From: Shimia aestuarii
GTDB lineage: Bacteria; Pseudomonadota; Alphaproteobacteria; Rhodobacterales; Rhodobacteraceae
Direction of reading: 5' to 3'
DNA length: 46,352 nt
NCBI RefSeq assembly: GCF_900114635.1
Contig: NZ_FOTQ01000014.1
Span: 1-46,352 of the forward strand
Part shown: positions 24,278 through 31,888 of the stretch, piece after piece
Layout: the number at the start of each line of letters is the position of its first letter
Position numbering within the stretch: position 1 is the stretch's first letter
The notes under the pieces: generated by a model
Told to the model about the DNA's origin: nothing
The model's database searches: none
Seen by the model: only the letters and a program-made list of their open reading frames with translations
Program-made: the position numbers and the translations under genes

Positions 24278-25189
24278 CTACATCTGATCTTGGCTCGATT
24301 CGTACGGCATGAGGCCAAGTCGTTCCGCCCGCTCCAACAGCATTTTCACCGAAGACGGCTGCCATCTTGTTCGGCCACGAGGCGTGCGTTCGCGCATAGA
24401 TTCCAGCCGTTCACAGATCGCTTGAAGCGTGATGTCGGGATCTGCGCCCTTGATGCCAGCAATAATTGCGGGCAGGCGGTCGTCGGTTTCGCGGCGCCCG
24501 GCGCGGGCCAGCACCTCGGCAGGCAGGAAGCCGTCGCGGACATAGGCCCTCACAGCGCGCAAGAGACGGCTTTGGGTCCAGCGACGCGCCTCGGGCAGGG
24601 GGCCGTTGATGATGCGCACAACGTCTTCCCAGGCCAAGTCGGGGCGCAACCGGCGCACTTGGGGCACCCAGTCTTGAGCCGTCTCGTTCAGCCGCTCCAT
24701 GTAGCCGTCTTGCCGCGCGAGCCGCACCTTGCGAAGAGCGGCAGGGTCTTTGGCCCGCAGCCCAGGGTTCCCGCCCACGCGGCCCTTTGTGCGTGCGCTG
24801 GCAAGGCCGGCCTTGGTGCGTTCCCGGATCAGGGCACGCTCGAACTCGGCCGCAGCGCCCAAGACCTGCAACGTGAACTTGCCCTGGGGGGATCCAGTGT
24901 CGATCGGGTCCTGAATGGAACGAAAGAACGCACCCTTGGCCTCCAGCCGCTCGATCACCTCCAGCAGATGCGATAGGGATCGCGCGAGGCGGTCAATCCG
25001 CACGACCACCAGCGTGTCGCCCTTGGATACGCGTTCCAGCACCCGCGCCAGCACCGGCCGCGCACGATTGCCGCCCGAGGCTTGTTCTTCATGGATCTCG
25101 GCGCAGCCCGCGGATTTCAGGGCCTGCGACTGGGGCAGGGGGGTCTGATCCTCGGTCGAGACCCGAGCGTAACCTATCAGGGGCACCAA
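24278..25189 (-). CDS. Serine recombinase (resolvase/invertase family)
   Basis: 303 residues. The resolvase catalytic domain covers 1-140. The nucleophile is Ser11 in GYARVSTEDQ, VVRIDRLARSLSHLLEVIE carries the conserved Arg pair, and ERALIRERTKAGLASARTKGR is the E-helix. The C-terminal 150 residues are longer than in Tn3 resolvases and Arg-rich (DLAWEDVVRIINGPLP, then RWTQSRLLRAVRAYV). Start codon choice follows the domain edge (MVPLIGYARV). It lies 57 bp after the tyrosine recombinase gene in the same direction, so the two may be co-transcribed. Probably resolves multimers or moves the module. Confidence 0.9.
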   Translation of the reverse strand: MVPLIGYARVSTEDQTPLPQSQALKSAGCAEIHEEQASGGNRARPVLARVLERVSKGDTLVVVRIDRLARSLSHLLEVIERLEAKGAFFRSIQDPIDTGSPQGKFTLQVLGAAAEFERALIRERTKAGLASARTKGRVGGNPGLRAKDPAALRKVRLARQDGYMERLNETAQDWVPQVRRLRPDLAWEDVVRIINGPLPEARRWTQSRLLRAVRAYVRDGFLPAEVLARAGRRETDDRLPAIIAGIKGADPDITLQAICERLESMRERTPRGRTRWQPSSVKMLLERAERLGLMPYESSQDQM

Positions 25190-25246
25190 AACAGTCTTTC
25201 TGCAGTTTCATACATCGCTATTAAACGACCGATTGAAAGCTGAGGG

Positions 25247-26356
25247 CTATAGACCTGCGGCCTTGGTCAGGTTCACGCGGAACCGATCGCGGCGGCGCTG
25301 GTAGCGGCGAGTCATCTCGGCCGACGCGTGCCCCAGGTGCTTTTGCACGTAGCGTTCGTCGACCTCGGCCGAACTGGCGAGGCCGGCGCGCAGCGAGTGG
25401 CCGGAAAACAGCGCCAGCCGGTCTTTCTCCGGCAGCTCGGATCGGATACCCGCGTCCATGACAGTACGCTTGATCAGGCGCGCGACATGTTTGTCGTTCA
25501 GTCTGGTTTCGGACGCTCGTTTGCCATCCCGTGAGGTGCCGACGAAGACCGGACCGAAGTCGATCTTGGCGAAATGCAGCCACTGCTCGAGCGCACGCAC
25601 GGGGCAGGTCTGATCACTGGAGCCGCGGCCGATCTCGACCTCGCGCCAGCCGGTCTTGGCGTTGAGCGTGAGCAGGGCACCTTTCTCCAGGATCTCGATC
25701 CAGCCGCCGGAATCCGGCGTATCGTCTTTGTGCACGTCGAGGCTGACGATCTCCGAGCGGCGCAGGCCTCCGGCGTATCCAAGGAGAAGGATTGCCCGAT
25801 CCCGCAGCCCGCGCAGGTCATAGGGCAGGGTGGCGACCATCGCGAGGATGTCTTCTGCCAGGATCGCTTCCTTCTGCATCGGGGGGCGCGCGTGCTTGCG
25901 CCTGATCCCGGCGAGCACCGTCGCGATGTGGCGGTTCTTGCGATCAAGGGCAAAGCCGCGCTGCGCATAGTTCCAGCCAAGGCCGGACAGTCGCCGGTCG
26001 ATGGTGGACACCGACAGGGCAGGAGAGGGTCCCGACCCGGACGCCAGATCCGCGAGGTAGAGCCCGATCATTTCCGGCGACGGAGGCAGCGGTTCCGTGC
26101 CCTTCATCCGGCACCAGCGCGCGAAGTGCGCCCAATCCTTCGCGTAGGCCTTCAGCGTGTTGTCAGACGCCGCCGCGCGCGCATAGTCGCGGGCGGTGTC
26201 GACCAGCCGGTCAAGCGTGCCGGAGCCCGCCACAAAGGACGGCAGGCTCAAGGCCTCGCTGTCGGGGCGATCTCTCTCGCTGTTCTCGTTGGACGAAGAC
26301 CCGATTGGCACCTCTGAGCGCGATTTCTCGTGGTTTTCTGACATGTTGCTGAGCAT
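25247..26356 (-). CDS. Tyrosine recombinase (phage-type integrase)
   Basis: 369 residues (a second start, ATG 26344, is possible). A SAM-like N-terminal domain (about 55-160) contains NTLKAYAKDWAHFARWCRMK. The catalytic domain keeps the residues expected: Arg in GYAGGLRRSEIVSL (199/200), HSLRAG (His320, Arg323), LGHASAEMTRRYQRR (His343, Tyr352). It is intact. It is divergent from the DUF1403-ScpB-WGR operon across a short region with an inverted repeat (26365-26393). No attachment site could be identified from this window. Confidence 0.92.
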   Translation of the reverse strand: MLSNMSENHEKSRSEVPIGSSSNENSERDRPDSEALSLPSFVAGSGTLDRLVDTARDYARAAASDNTLKAYAKDWAHFARWCRMKGTEPLPPSPEMIGLYLADLASGSGPSPALSVSTIDRRLSGLGWNYAQRGFALDRKNRHIATVLAGIRRKHARPPMQKEAILAEDILAMVATLPYDLRGLRDRAILLLGYAGGLRRSEIVSLDVHKDDTPDSGGWIEILEKGALLTLNAKTGWREVEIGRGSSDQTCPVRALEQWLHFAKIDFGPVFVGTSRDGKRASETRLNDKHVARLIKRTVMDAGIRSELPEKDRLALFSGHSLRAGLASSAEVDERYVQKHLGHASAEMTRRYQRRRDRFRVNLTKAAGL

Positions 26357-26364
26357 ATTCTTCT

Positions 26365-26393
26365 ATGTCCGATAATGCAAACTTATTGGACAT
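26365..26393. promoter_or_regulatory. Inverted repeat between the integrase and the DUF1403 operon
   Basis: TGTCCGATAA (26366-26375) and TTATTGGACA (26383-26392) form a 9-of-10 inverted repeat with a 7-bp centre, extended by one A/T pair. It lies just upstream of the integrase start and within the divergent promoter region. It is either an operator for both units or the integrase core site. Confidence 0.45.
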
Positions 26394-26470
26394 TATTTGA
26401 TCCGGCAAGGCAGGGCGGTTTCTACAGTATTTTGTGGCTAAAAGCGCCGCCAACGTCTATACTCAGTAGA

Positions 26471-27331
26471 ATGACATATGCCGGGCATGCTCTTGACGAC
26501 GACCTGACCACCCTACCGCGGCTGCCCGCCTGGGTCACCGTCGCGCAGGCCGAAACTCCTGAAGATGTGGCCTTTTTGTCGGGCGCTGCCCTCACCCACC
26601 TGCATCTGCTGCTCCAAAATCCGACGGTCCCCGCTTCCCTCTTGCGGGATCGCTTGGCACTGCTGGCGGCCGACGCCTGCCTGAAGCGCGCGGGTCGTTC
26701 TGAACGGGCTGCGGAGTTGCGGGACGAGGTCCACCTGGCCCGGCCCGGAGATACCCTGGGACCTGGCGGCGCGGTGTTCGCAAATTGGCGGGCACAAGTG
26801 CGTGCGCCTTTGAAGTCTCCGGGGCGCGGGCAGGGGGCGCCGATTGTCGCCGCGGCAATCGCCCTGCAAGAGGCCCTGAACGCACACCCGGGCGATGAAG
26901 GGACTGCCCTGATGGTTGCGGACGCGGCTTTGTCCGCGTCCCTGGGCTGGCGTCATACGTTTCCATTGGTGTCCTTGGGTCTGTCCCGGCGCGATCTCCA
27001 AAAGAGGGACGCGGCTCTGCAACAGGCCTGTTCCAGGGCCGTCCTGACAGGCAGCCGGGAGGTGGCGCCGCTGGTGCAGGACCTGGCCCGGCGGGTTTCG
27101 CGCTTGCGGGAGGTCGCACCAAAACTGCGCGCGAAAGGGGCAGGGGCCGCGGTGAGGCTGTTCGAGGAACAGGATGCGCTCTCCCCTTCCCTGGCGCTCT
27201 CCCCAATCGTGAAGGGCAGCACCTGCCGTATGACCGGCCGGTCGGCGCGACGTCTCTGTGATCGTCTGGTCGAGCTCGGCGCGGTGCGCGAGTTGACCGG
27301 GCGTGATACGTTCCGGCTCTACGGGCTGTAG
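26471..27331 (+). CDS. DUF1403 family protein
   Basis: 286 residues, largely helical and Leu/Ala-rich (EDVAFLSGAALTHLHLLLQN, LRDRLALLAADACLKRAGRS). A distinctive GWRHTFPLVSLGLSRRDLQ follows in the middle, and the C-terminal segment (RMTGRSARRLCDRLVELGAV) looks like a winged helix. DUF1403 has no assigned function. The start is ATG 26471 (MTYAGHALDDD) rather than 26375. The gene is followed after 2 bp by scpB and then by the overlapping WGR gene, so the three are clearly one operon beside two recombinases. Confidence 0.8.
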   Translation: MTYAGHALDDDLTTLPRLPAWVTVAQAETPEDVAFLSGAALTHLHLLLQNPTVPASLLRDRLALLAADACLKRAGRSERAAELRDEVHLARPGDTLGPGGAVFANWRAQVRAPLKSPGRGQGAPIVAAAIALQEALNAHPGDEGTALMVADAALSASLGWRHTFPLVSLGLSRRDLQKRDAALQQACSRAVLTGSREVAPLVQDLARRVSRLREVAPKLRAKGAGAAVRLFEEQDALSPSLALSPIVKGSTCRMTGRSARRLCDRLVELGAVRELTGRDTFRLYGL

Positions 27332-27333
27332 CC

Positions 27334-27936
27334 ATGCCCAAGGATCGTGCCGATACCGATTTCGACCGGGAACTCGACGCGCTGCCGCCAGAGCTGCGCT
27401 GGCGCGAATGGATGCGGCGGATCGAGGCAGTGCTATTTGCCAGTGCATCGCCGGTTCCCACCCGTGACCTGGCGCGGGTGGTCGGGCAGGGTGCGTCGGT
27501 GGACCTCTTGATCGAAGACCTGCGTGCCGATCTGGAAGGTCGGCCCTATGATGTGGTTGCGGTTGCCGAAGGGTGGTGCCTGCAAACGCGCGCGGCTTAT
27601 GCGCCGGTCATCCGCATGGCCGCGGACGTGGCCGACCAGGCGCTGGACCTGAAAGAGGCCGATGTCGCCGTTCTCGCGGCGATCGCCTATCACCAGCCGA
27701 TCACGCGGGACGGGCTGAAGGAGATCTTTGGCAAGGAGATCAGCCGCGACCTGATCGGGCGGCTGCACGCCCAGGACTTGATTGCAACCGGCCCACGCAG
27801 TCCACGCCGTGGGGCGCCCTATACATTCGTGACCACCGATAGGTTCCTGTCTGTCTTCGGCCTGTCGTCTCTGCGCGACCTGCCGGACCATGAAGCATTG
27901 CAGGATGCTGGTCTGGCCGGGCAGGGGGAGGCATGA
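27334..27936 (+). CDS. ScpB-like (SMC-Scp complex subunit) winged-helix protein
   Basis: 200 residues. The ScpB plan of two winged helices is clear: EWMRRIEAVLFASASPVPTR, then VDLLIEDLRADLEGRPYDVV, AVLAAIAYHQPITRDGLKEI and HAQDLIATGPRSPRRGAPYT with the YTFVTTDRFLSVFGL terminus. In chromosomes ScpB binds ScpA and SMC in condensin. Here neither SMC nor ScpA is present, and the gene is tightly coupled to DUF1403 and WGR genes, so a separate mobile-element role is likely. DUF1403 might stand in for ScpA, but that is speculation. Confidence 0.88.
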   Translation: MPKDRADTDFDRELDALPPELRWREWMRRIEAVLFASASPVPTRDLARVVGQGASVDLLIEDLRADLEGRPYDVVAVAEGWCLQTRAAYAPVIRMAADVADQALDLKEADVAVLAAIAYHQPITRDGLKEIFGKEISRDLIGRLHAQDLIATGPRSPRRGAPYTFVTTDRFLSVFGLSSLRDLPDHEALQDAGLAGQGEA

Positions 27937-28202
27937 CGGCCCCGGGGCTCGATATCCGGCTGGAAAAGATCGTGCCCGCGCTGCGGCAAAGGCGGTATTA
28001 TCATCTCTCGCTTGTGCAGACGTTGTTCGGCGAATGGTGCCTGACCCGTACATGGGGCCGGATCGGCGCTGCGGGAGGACAGTCGAAGACGGAATATTCC
28101 GAGTCCCAAGAGGCCGCACTGGCGTCCCTGTCGAAGCTGAAATCCACAAAGTGCCGCCGAGGTTATGCCGTCATCCCAGTGCAGCTGGAGTTGTTTGACT
28201 GA
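27933..28202 (+). CDS. WGR-domain protein
   Basis: 89 residues, essentially one WGR domain (RRYYHLSLVQTLFGEWCLTR, then TWGRIGAAGGQSK with the family's W-G-R, ending KCRRGYAVIPVQLELFD). WGR domains occur in PARPs and in DNA-repair or mobile-element proteins and are thought to bind nucleic acid. The start codon overlaps the scpB stop (ATGA at 27933), indicating translational coupling. Alone, it is probably a DNA-binding accessory factor of the DUF1403-ScpB unit. Confidence 0.88.
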   Translation: MTAPGLDIRLEKIVPALRQRRYYHLSLVQTLFGEWCLTRTWGRIGAAGGQSKTEYSESQEAALASLSKLKSTKCRRGYAVIPVQLELFD

Positions 28203-28232
28203 GATCGCAATCCCACGATCACAACCAAAGTT

Positions 28233-28269
28233 TTGCAGGGGCAGGGTGCATGTGTTATCATGTACACAT
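28233..28269 (+). promoter_or_regulatory. Promoter and operator of the RHH/ParE toxin-antitoxin operon
   Basis: TTGCAG (28233-28238) and TATCAT (28256-28261) are separated by an ideal 17 bp. ATGTGT (28250-28255) and its complement ACACAT (28264-28269) form an inverted repeat centred on the -10 box. This is the arrangement expected for a ribbon-helix-helix antitoxin repressing its own operon. Confidence 0.6.
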
Positions 28270-28296
28270 ATGAACAACTTTTCACAGAGGCATGGG

Positions 28297-28569
28297 ATGG
28301 CAGAGCGCGCAACCGTTACGTTTCATACGACGCCGGAAACCAAGGCCCGACTTGATCGTCTTGCGATGATAACCCGTCGCAGCAAGTCATTTCTGACCAA
28401 CACCGCGGTCGAACGCTATCTCGCAGAAGAAGAAGCCTTTGTGGCCGCAGTTGAAGAGGGACTTGCACAAGCGGAGGCCGGGCAGGTTGTCGACCACAAG
28501 CAGGCTACTGGCTATCTACGCAGCCTCACATCCCCTTCTCCCCTACCTAGGCCGCAAGCAAAATCGTGA
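28297..28569 (+). CDS. Ribbon-helix-helix antitoxin (ParD/CopG-like)
   Basis: 90 residues from ATG 28297 (AERATVTFHTTPETKARLDR). An upstream in-frame ATG at 28270 lies in the operator and is less likely. The N-terminal beta strand and two helices (TKARLDRLAMITRRSKSFLTNTAV, in the RHH pattern) bind DNA. The acidic helix YLAEEEAFVAAVEEGLAQAE should contact the toxin. The stop overlaps the toxin start by four bases. Confidence 0.85.
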   Translation: MAERATVTFHTTPETKARLDRLAMITRRSKSFLTNTAVERYLAEEEAFVAAVEEGLAQAEAGQVVDHKQATGYLRSLTSPSPLPRPQAKS

Positions 28570-28853
28570 TGACGCCGGTCTGGACACCGCGGGCACTGGA
28601 AGACATCGCGGAAGTCATCTCCTACCTGGCTGCCGAAAACCTGCAGGCAGCAGATGATTTGCTTGCGCGTTCACTTGACCTTGTCGAAGGGACGCTGGTT
28701 TCACAGCCAAATGTTGGTCGGCCCGGGCGCGTTGAAGGCACAAGGGAGGCTGTTGTCTCACCATCCTACATTCTTGTTTACCGCGTCACAGCACATCAGA
28801 TCGAAATCCTGGCGTTTCGACATACGTCGCGCCTTTGGCCGGATCAGTTCTGA
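28566..28853 (+). CDS. ParE/RelE-superfamily toxin
   Basis: 95 residues with the family core VWTPRALEDIAEVISYLAAE, then QPNVGRPGRVEGTREAVV and the strand set YILVYRVTAHQIEILAFRHTSRLWP. Sequence alone does not tell gyrase-poisoning ParE from ribosome-dependent RelE; the RHH partner favours ParE. Overlap with the antitoxin gene gives the usual antitoxin-first coupling. Likely a plasmid or island stability module. Confidence 0.88.
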   Translation: MMTPVWTPRALEDIAEVISYLAAENLQAADDLLARSLDLVEGTLVSQPNVGRPGRVEGTREAVVSPSYILVYRVTAHQIEILAFRHTSRLWPDQF

Positions 28854-29363
28854 GTCGAATTGAAGTGGCATGTCGCGATTGGCGCTGGTATGTCCTCGCG
28901 GCTTTCGCGACAACAATTGCGCAAAAAAACCGAGGTGCGACAGCATCGATTTTGCACGTGACCGCCATTCATGGCCTTGGTCGCTACGGCAAAAGCCAAA
29001 CTGCGGTCAGTCGCGTTTGGTGCTTGATGAACACAAGGTATTTTCCGATATGCGCAGCGCAGCGCATTCTGTCGTGAATCGGATTATTCTTCTGGGACAG
29101 GGCTCTTGAAGTCCCTTCCTCCCTGATGGACTGGCCGGCTCTTCAGAGCCAGCCTTTCTGCACAGAGTCAGCGCCCGTTCCTGACCGCTACACAAGAACG
29201 CCAAAAGGTTGTCGAAAGCGCGTGCGAACCCAAGGAATAATCTCCCTTTGAGGCGTCTCTTGCGTCAGCCGCCCTTTTCGTCGGCGGCATCTTCAGTATA
29301 GACACTTGCGAGCATCCCAAGCGGGTTTGCCACGCTTCAAGAAATGCAACGCAGATCCCCAAT
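28854..29363. other. Intergenic region with one hairpin
   Basis: No convincing gene. GGCTCT-TC-AGAGCC (29137-29150) followed by AGCCTTTCTG is a weak terminator-like hairpin on the plus strand. The open frames on both strands have no recognisable domain or ribosome-binding site. The rest is unassigned. Confidence 0.35.
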
Positions 29364-29894
29364 ATGAACGATCTGGATCGCCTGGACGCCTATCTGTCTT
29401 CGGAACTGAGCCCGGAGACGTCGATGGGCCTGTCCGACCTCGATGGATATCTGACTGGAGCCATCTGCATGTCCGGCATGCCATCTCTGCAGGCCTGCCT
29501 GGCGGCGACATTGGGCGATCCAGCGCGGGTGCCAGAAGATATCCTGAATATCGTTATCAAACGATACGAGGCGATCCTCGAGCGCCTGTGTTCAGGCCGG
29601 ATCTTGGAACCGGTCTTTTGGCAGGCGCCAGAGGGTCACGTGATTGCGATGGACTGGTGCGAGGGCTTCATGGGCGCTGTGAAGGCTCACTTGGAGCCTT
29701 GGCAAGCGTTCATGCAGACTGACATTGGGGCGCAACTCATGACGCCGATCCTTGTGCATCTGATCGACGACGAGGGAAATTCGCGGTTCGGTATCCACCA
29801 AGAAGATCTCGATGCGGTGTTGGACATGGCGGCCGCCAAAATCCCGGAGAGCGTGACAGAAATATTCGCGGCATTGCGCAGTGCAAGAATTTAG
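29364..29894 (+). CDS. YecA/YgfB (UPF0149) family protein without SEC-C motif
   Basis: 176 residues, helical. It has family features: LDAYLSSELSPETSMGLSDL with DGYLTGAICM, then VFWQAPEGHVIAMDWCEGFM and the LEPWQAFMQTDIGAQLMTPI region. YecA proteins usually carry a C-terminal SEC-C zinc motif, which is missing here. The molecular function of the family is not established. A short, probably coupled frame overlaps its 3' end (29881-30060). Confidence 0.8.
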   Translation: MNDLDRLDAYLSSELSPETSMGLSDLDGYLTGAICMSGMPSLQACLAATLGDPARVPEDILNIVIKRYEAILERLCSGRILEPVFWQAPEGHVIAMDWCEGFMGAVKAHLEPWQAFMQTDIGAQLMTPILVHLIDDEGNSRFGIHQEDLDAVLDMAAAKIPESVTEIFAALRSARI

Positions 29895-30060
29895 CGGACG
29901 GCTTGCAGAAGTCATCCCGGGTCCGTTCGCCAAGGTAATTCCCTTTCCTGGCATCGACAGTTGGATATGCCGTCGTCCCGGTTCAGACGAAACACTGGCA
30001 AACGTGGCGTATTGGTTCCTGATGGCCCAGTTCCATGCTCGACGCCTTCCGTGCGGGTAG
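29881..30060 (+). CDS. 59-residue protein overlapping the yecA-like gene
   Basis: A GTG start at 29881 lies 14 bp inside the end of the preceding gene. The frame reads VQEFSGRLAEVIPGPFAKVI, then PFPGIDSWICRRPGSDETLA and NVAYWFLMAQFHARRLPCG. The codon pattern (GC-rich third positions) and balanced composition suggest true coding. I know no homologue by sight. It might also be the C-terminal fragment of a longer vanished gene. Confidence 0.4.
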   Translation: MQEFSGRLAEVIPGPFAKVIPFPGIDSWICRRPGSDETLANVAYWFLMAQFHARRLPCG

Positions 30061-30166
30061 GGGCCTCGCGGCCGCGTCGTCGGCCTATTGACCGTTCAGG
30101 TTACTTTGATTGCGGGTCAATCTGGTAGCGTGTGTCCCGCACGCAAGCCTCGAAAACCGGAATGCT

Positions 30167-31678
30167 TCAGGTCTGGCTGACTTTCTCCTTTAGTGTCGGC
30201 AAAAACTTCGTCAGCCGCGAAAACTCCGGATGAGTTCGAGATGTGTGTCGATATGGGGCACCAGAGAAGACAGGTTGGAAAATGTCGCGTGTCTGAAGCC
30301 AATTATGCGGCTTCAAATCGACGTTTTTCCCGACCACAATTCGGTTCGAGAAGGCGTTTTCGACGATTTCGCGTTTTTCCGCCGGCGTGGCGCAAATGTG
30401 AAGCAGGGTAAGGTTTTTCATCAGTTCGAGGAAATCCATGCGGTCCTGCACAATCTGCCTGGGATCAGGCAGTGCCGCGCGTTCTTCACGGCGGACCCGG
30501 ATGGACAACTCCAAAGCCTGCTTTTTCTCTTGGAAGGTTCCTCGATCGATGTCGCCGTCGATAAGCAAGTCTGCCAGTCGTTGTAAACGCGTTTCTTCGC
30601 GAGCAATTTGCAGAGAAAGTGCTTCGCGCTGCGTGGCCTGTTCCTGCTCACATTGATCTTTAGCCCACGCGTTCCGAAGCGCCGTTGCCTGTTCCGGTGT
30701 GAGCTGTAAGCGTGTCAAAGCCGAAAAGATTTCGGCATCCAAGCGATCCTCGCGAATGGTCTTCGTTTCGCAAGGCGGGGTTTGGCAGCGATAGTACACG
30801 TGTCCCTTTTGAAGCTCTGGCGACATTGCAGCGCCGCAAAGCCCACAGCGAAACAGCCCTCGATAACGGTGCTTGTGTCGTGTGATTTTCTTTCCACAGC
30901 GGCCATTCTTGAGGGCCTGTACCTGCTGGTAAAGGGACGTCGACACGATTGGCTTGTGGACGCCCTCATAGCTCTGACCGGTGCGGCGGATAACAATCAG
31001 CCCGGTATAGAACGGGTTGTTCAGGATCGTCGCGATACCGTGCAGGCTAAGCGGTTTGTCGTTGTTGTTGCGCAGGCCACGGCGATTGCTCTCGACCTGT
31101 AAGGATCGCAACGAGTACTTACCTGTGGCGTAAAGCTCGAACATTTCGCGGATCAGGGGCGCTTTCTTTGGATCAGGAATTTTGGGTTTCCCTTTTCCCT
31201 GGTCGAGGTAACCGATTGGCGCGCGGAATGGATAGAGGCCCTGCTTGAGCCTGCCCGTCAGCCCCTTGATGGTTTCGTCGCGCAGGTTGCGGATGTAATC
31301 GGCGGCGATCACCGCTTGGATATCGGCCGTGAGACGGCCGCCTCGAGAGGTGAAGTCGAGGCTTTCCGTGGCAATATGTACGTCAATGCCGAGGTCGGGC
31401 AGTTCAGTGACCATGGCCCAATCGCGCATGTTGCGGGCAGAGCGGTCGATCTTGTGCATGATGACGCCCTGTGCCTTACCGCGTTTGAGCTTCCTAAGCA
31501 TCTGGTTGAAGATGGGCCTTCCGCCTTTGGCGGCGGTCTGTTTTTCCTCGAACCACTCAATCACCGAAAGACTTTGCCGGTCGGCAAAGGCCTGGATCGC
31601 TTCTTTCTGAGCAATGAGCGAAACACCCTCACCCTGTCTCTGGGTGCTCACCCGGATGTAGCCGAAGCAGGTTTTCAT
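30167..31678 (-). CDS. Large serine recombinase
   Basis: 503 residues. The resolvase domain spans 1-150 with nucleophile Ser11 in GYIRVSTQRQGEGVSL and the MHKIDRSARNMRDWAMV motif. The recombinase domain follows (about 165-275: LYPFRAPIGYLDQGKGKPKI, ATILNNPFYTGLI). A zinc ribbon comes next (FRCGLCGAAM...YYRC...CETK), then a long coiled coil (about 330-420). This is the architecture of phiC31/Bxb1-like integrases and of transposon recombinases such as TnpX. It starts right after the 54-residue gene 31846-31682. It probably integrates or excises the surrounding module; attachment sites were not identified. Confidence 0.92.
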   Translation of the reverse strand: MKTCFGYIRVSTQRQGEGVSLIAQKEAIQAFADRQSLSVIEWFEEKQTAAKGGRPIFNQMLRKLKRGKAQGVIMHKIDRSARNMRDWAMVTELPDLGIDVHIATESLDFTSRGGRLTADIQAVIAADYIRNLRDETIKGLTGRLKQGLYPFRAPIGYLDQGKGKPKIPDPKKAPLIREMFELYATGKYSLRSLQVESNRRGLRNNNDKPLSLHGIATILNNPFYTGLIVIRRTGQSYEGVHKPIVSTSLYQQVQALKNGRCGKKITRHKHRYRGLFRCGLCGAAMSPELQKGHVYYRCQTPPCETKTIREDRLDAEIFSALTRLQLTPEQATALRNAWAKDQCEQEQATQREALSLQIAREETRLQRLADLLIDGDIDRGTFQEKKQALELSIRVRREERAALPDPRQIVQDRMDFLELMKNLTLLHICATPAEKREIVENAFSNRIVVGKNVDLKPHNWLQTRDIFQPVFSGAPYRHTSRTHPEFSRLTKFLPTLKEKVSQT

Positions 31679-31681
31679 ATG

Positions 31682-31846
31682 TCATTGGGGGTTATTCTCC
31701 GACTCTACCATATTCTCGGATTCTGGCGAGTCCGGCGTCTCAGATAACGGCCAGGTGCCGTCGGCCAGCATGCGCAGGTACATGCGCTTGCAGAGCGCCA
31801 GGTGGCGCTGAAGTTGTGGGTCAAGATTGGCAGGTTCGCGGGTCAT
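31682..31846 (-). CDS. 54-residue acidic protein preceding the serine recombinase
   Basis: ATG 31846 opens a 54-codon frame (MTREPANLDPQLQRHLALCK, then RMYLRMLADGTWPLSETPDS and an acidic tail) ending three bases before the recombinase start. The N-terminal half is an amphipathic helix and the tail is Asp/Glu/Ser-rich. The close spacing implies co-translation with the recombinase. Small partners in this position can be directionality factors, but there is no direct evidence here. Confidence 0.6.
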   Translation of the reverse strand: MTREPANLDPQLQRHLALCKRMYLRMLADGTWPLSETPDSPESENMVESENNPQ

Positions 31847-31888
31847 CAAATAAGGTTACCAACCCAAGCGGGTAGCTCGTAGACCCTG

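Noticed and set aside
29168..29362. Minus-strand frame before the YecA-like gene
   Set aside because: No ribosome-binding site, no domain, and it overlaps the probable promoter of the plus-strand gene.
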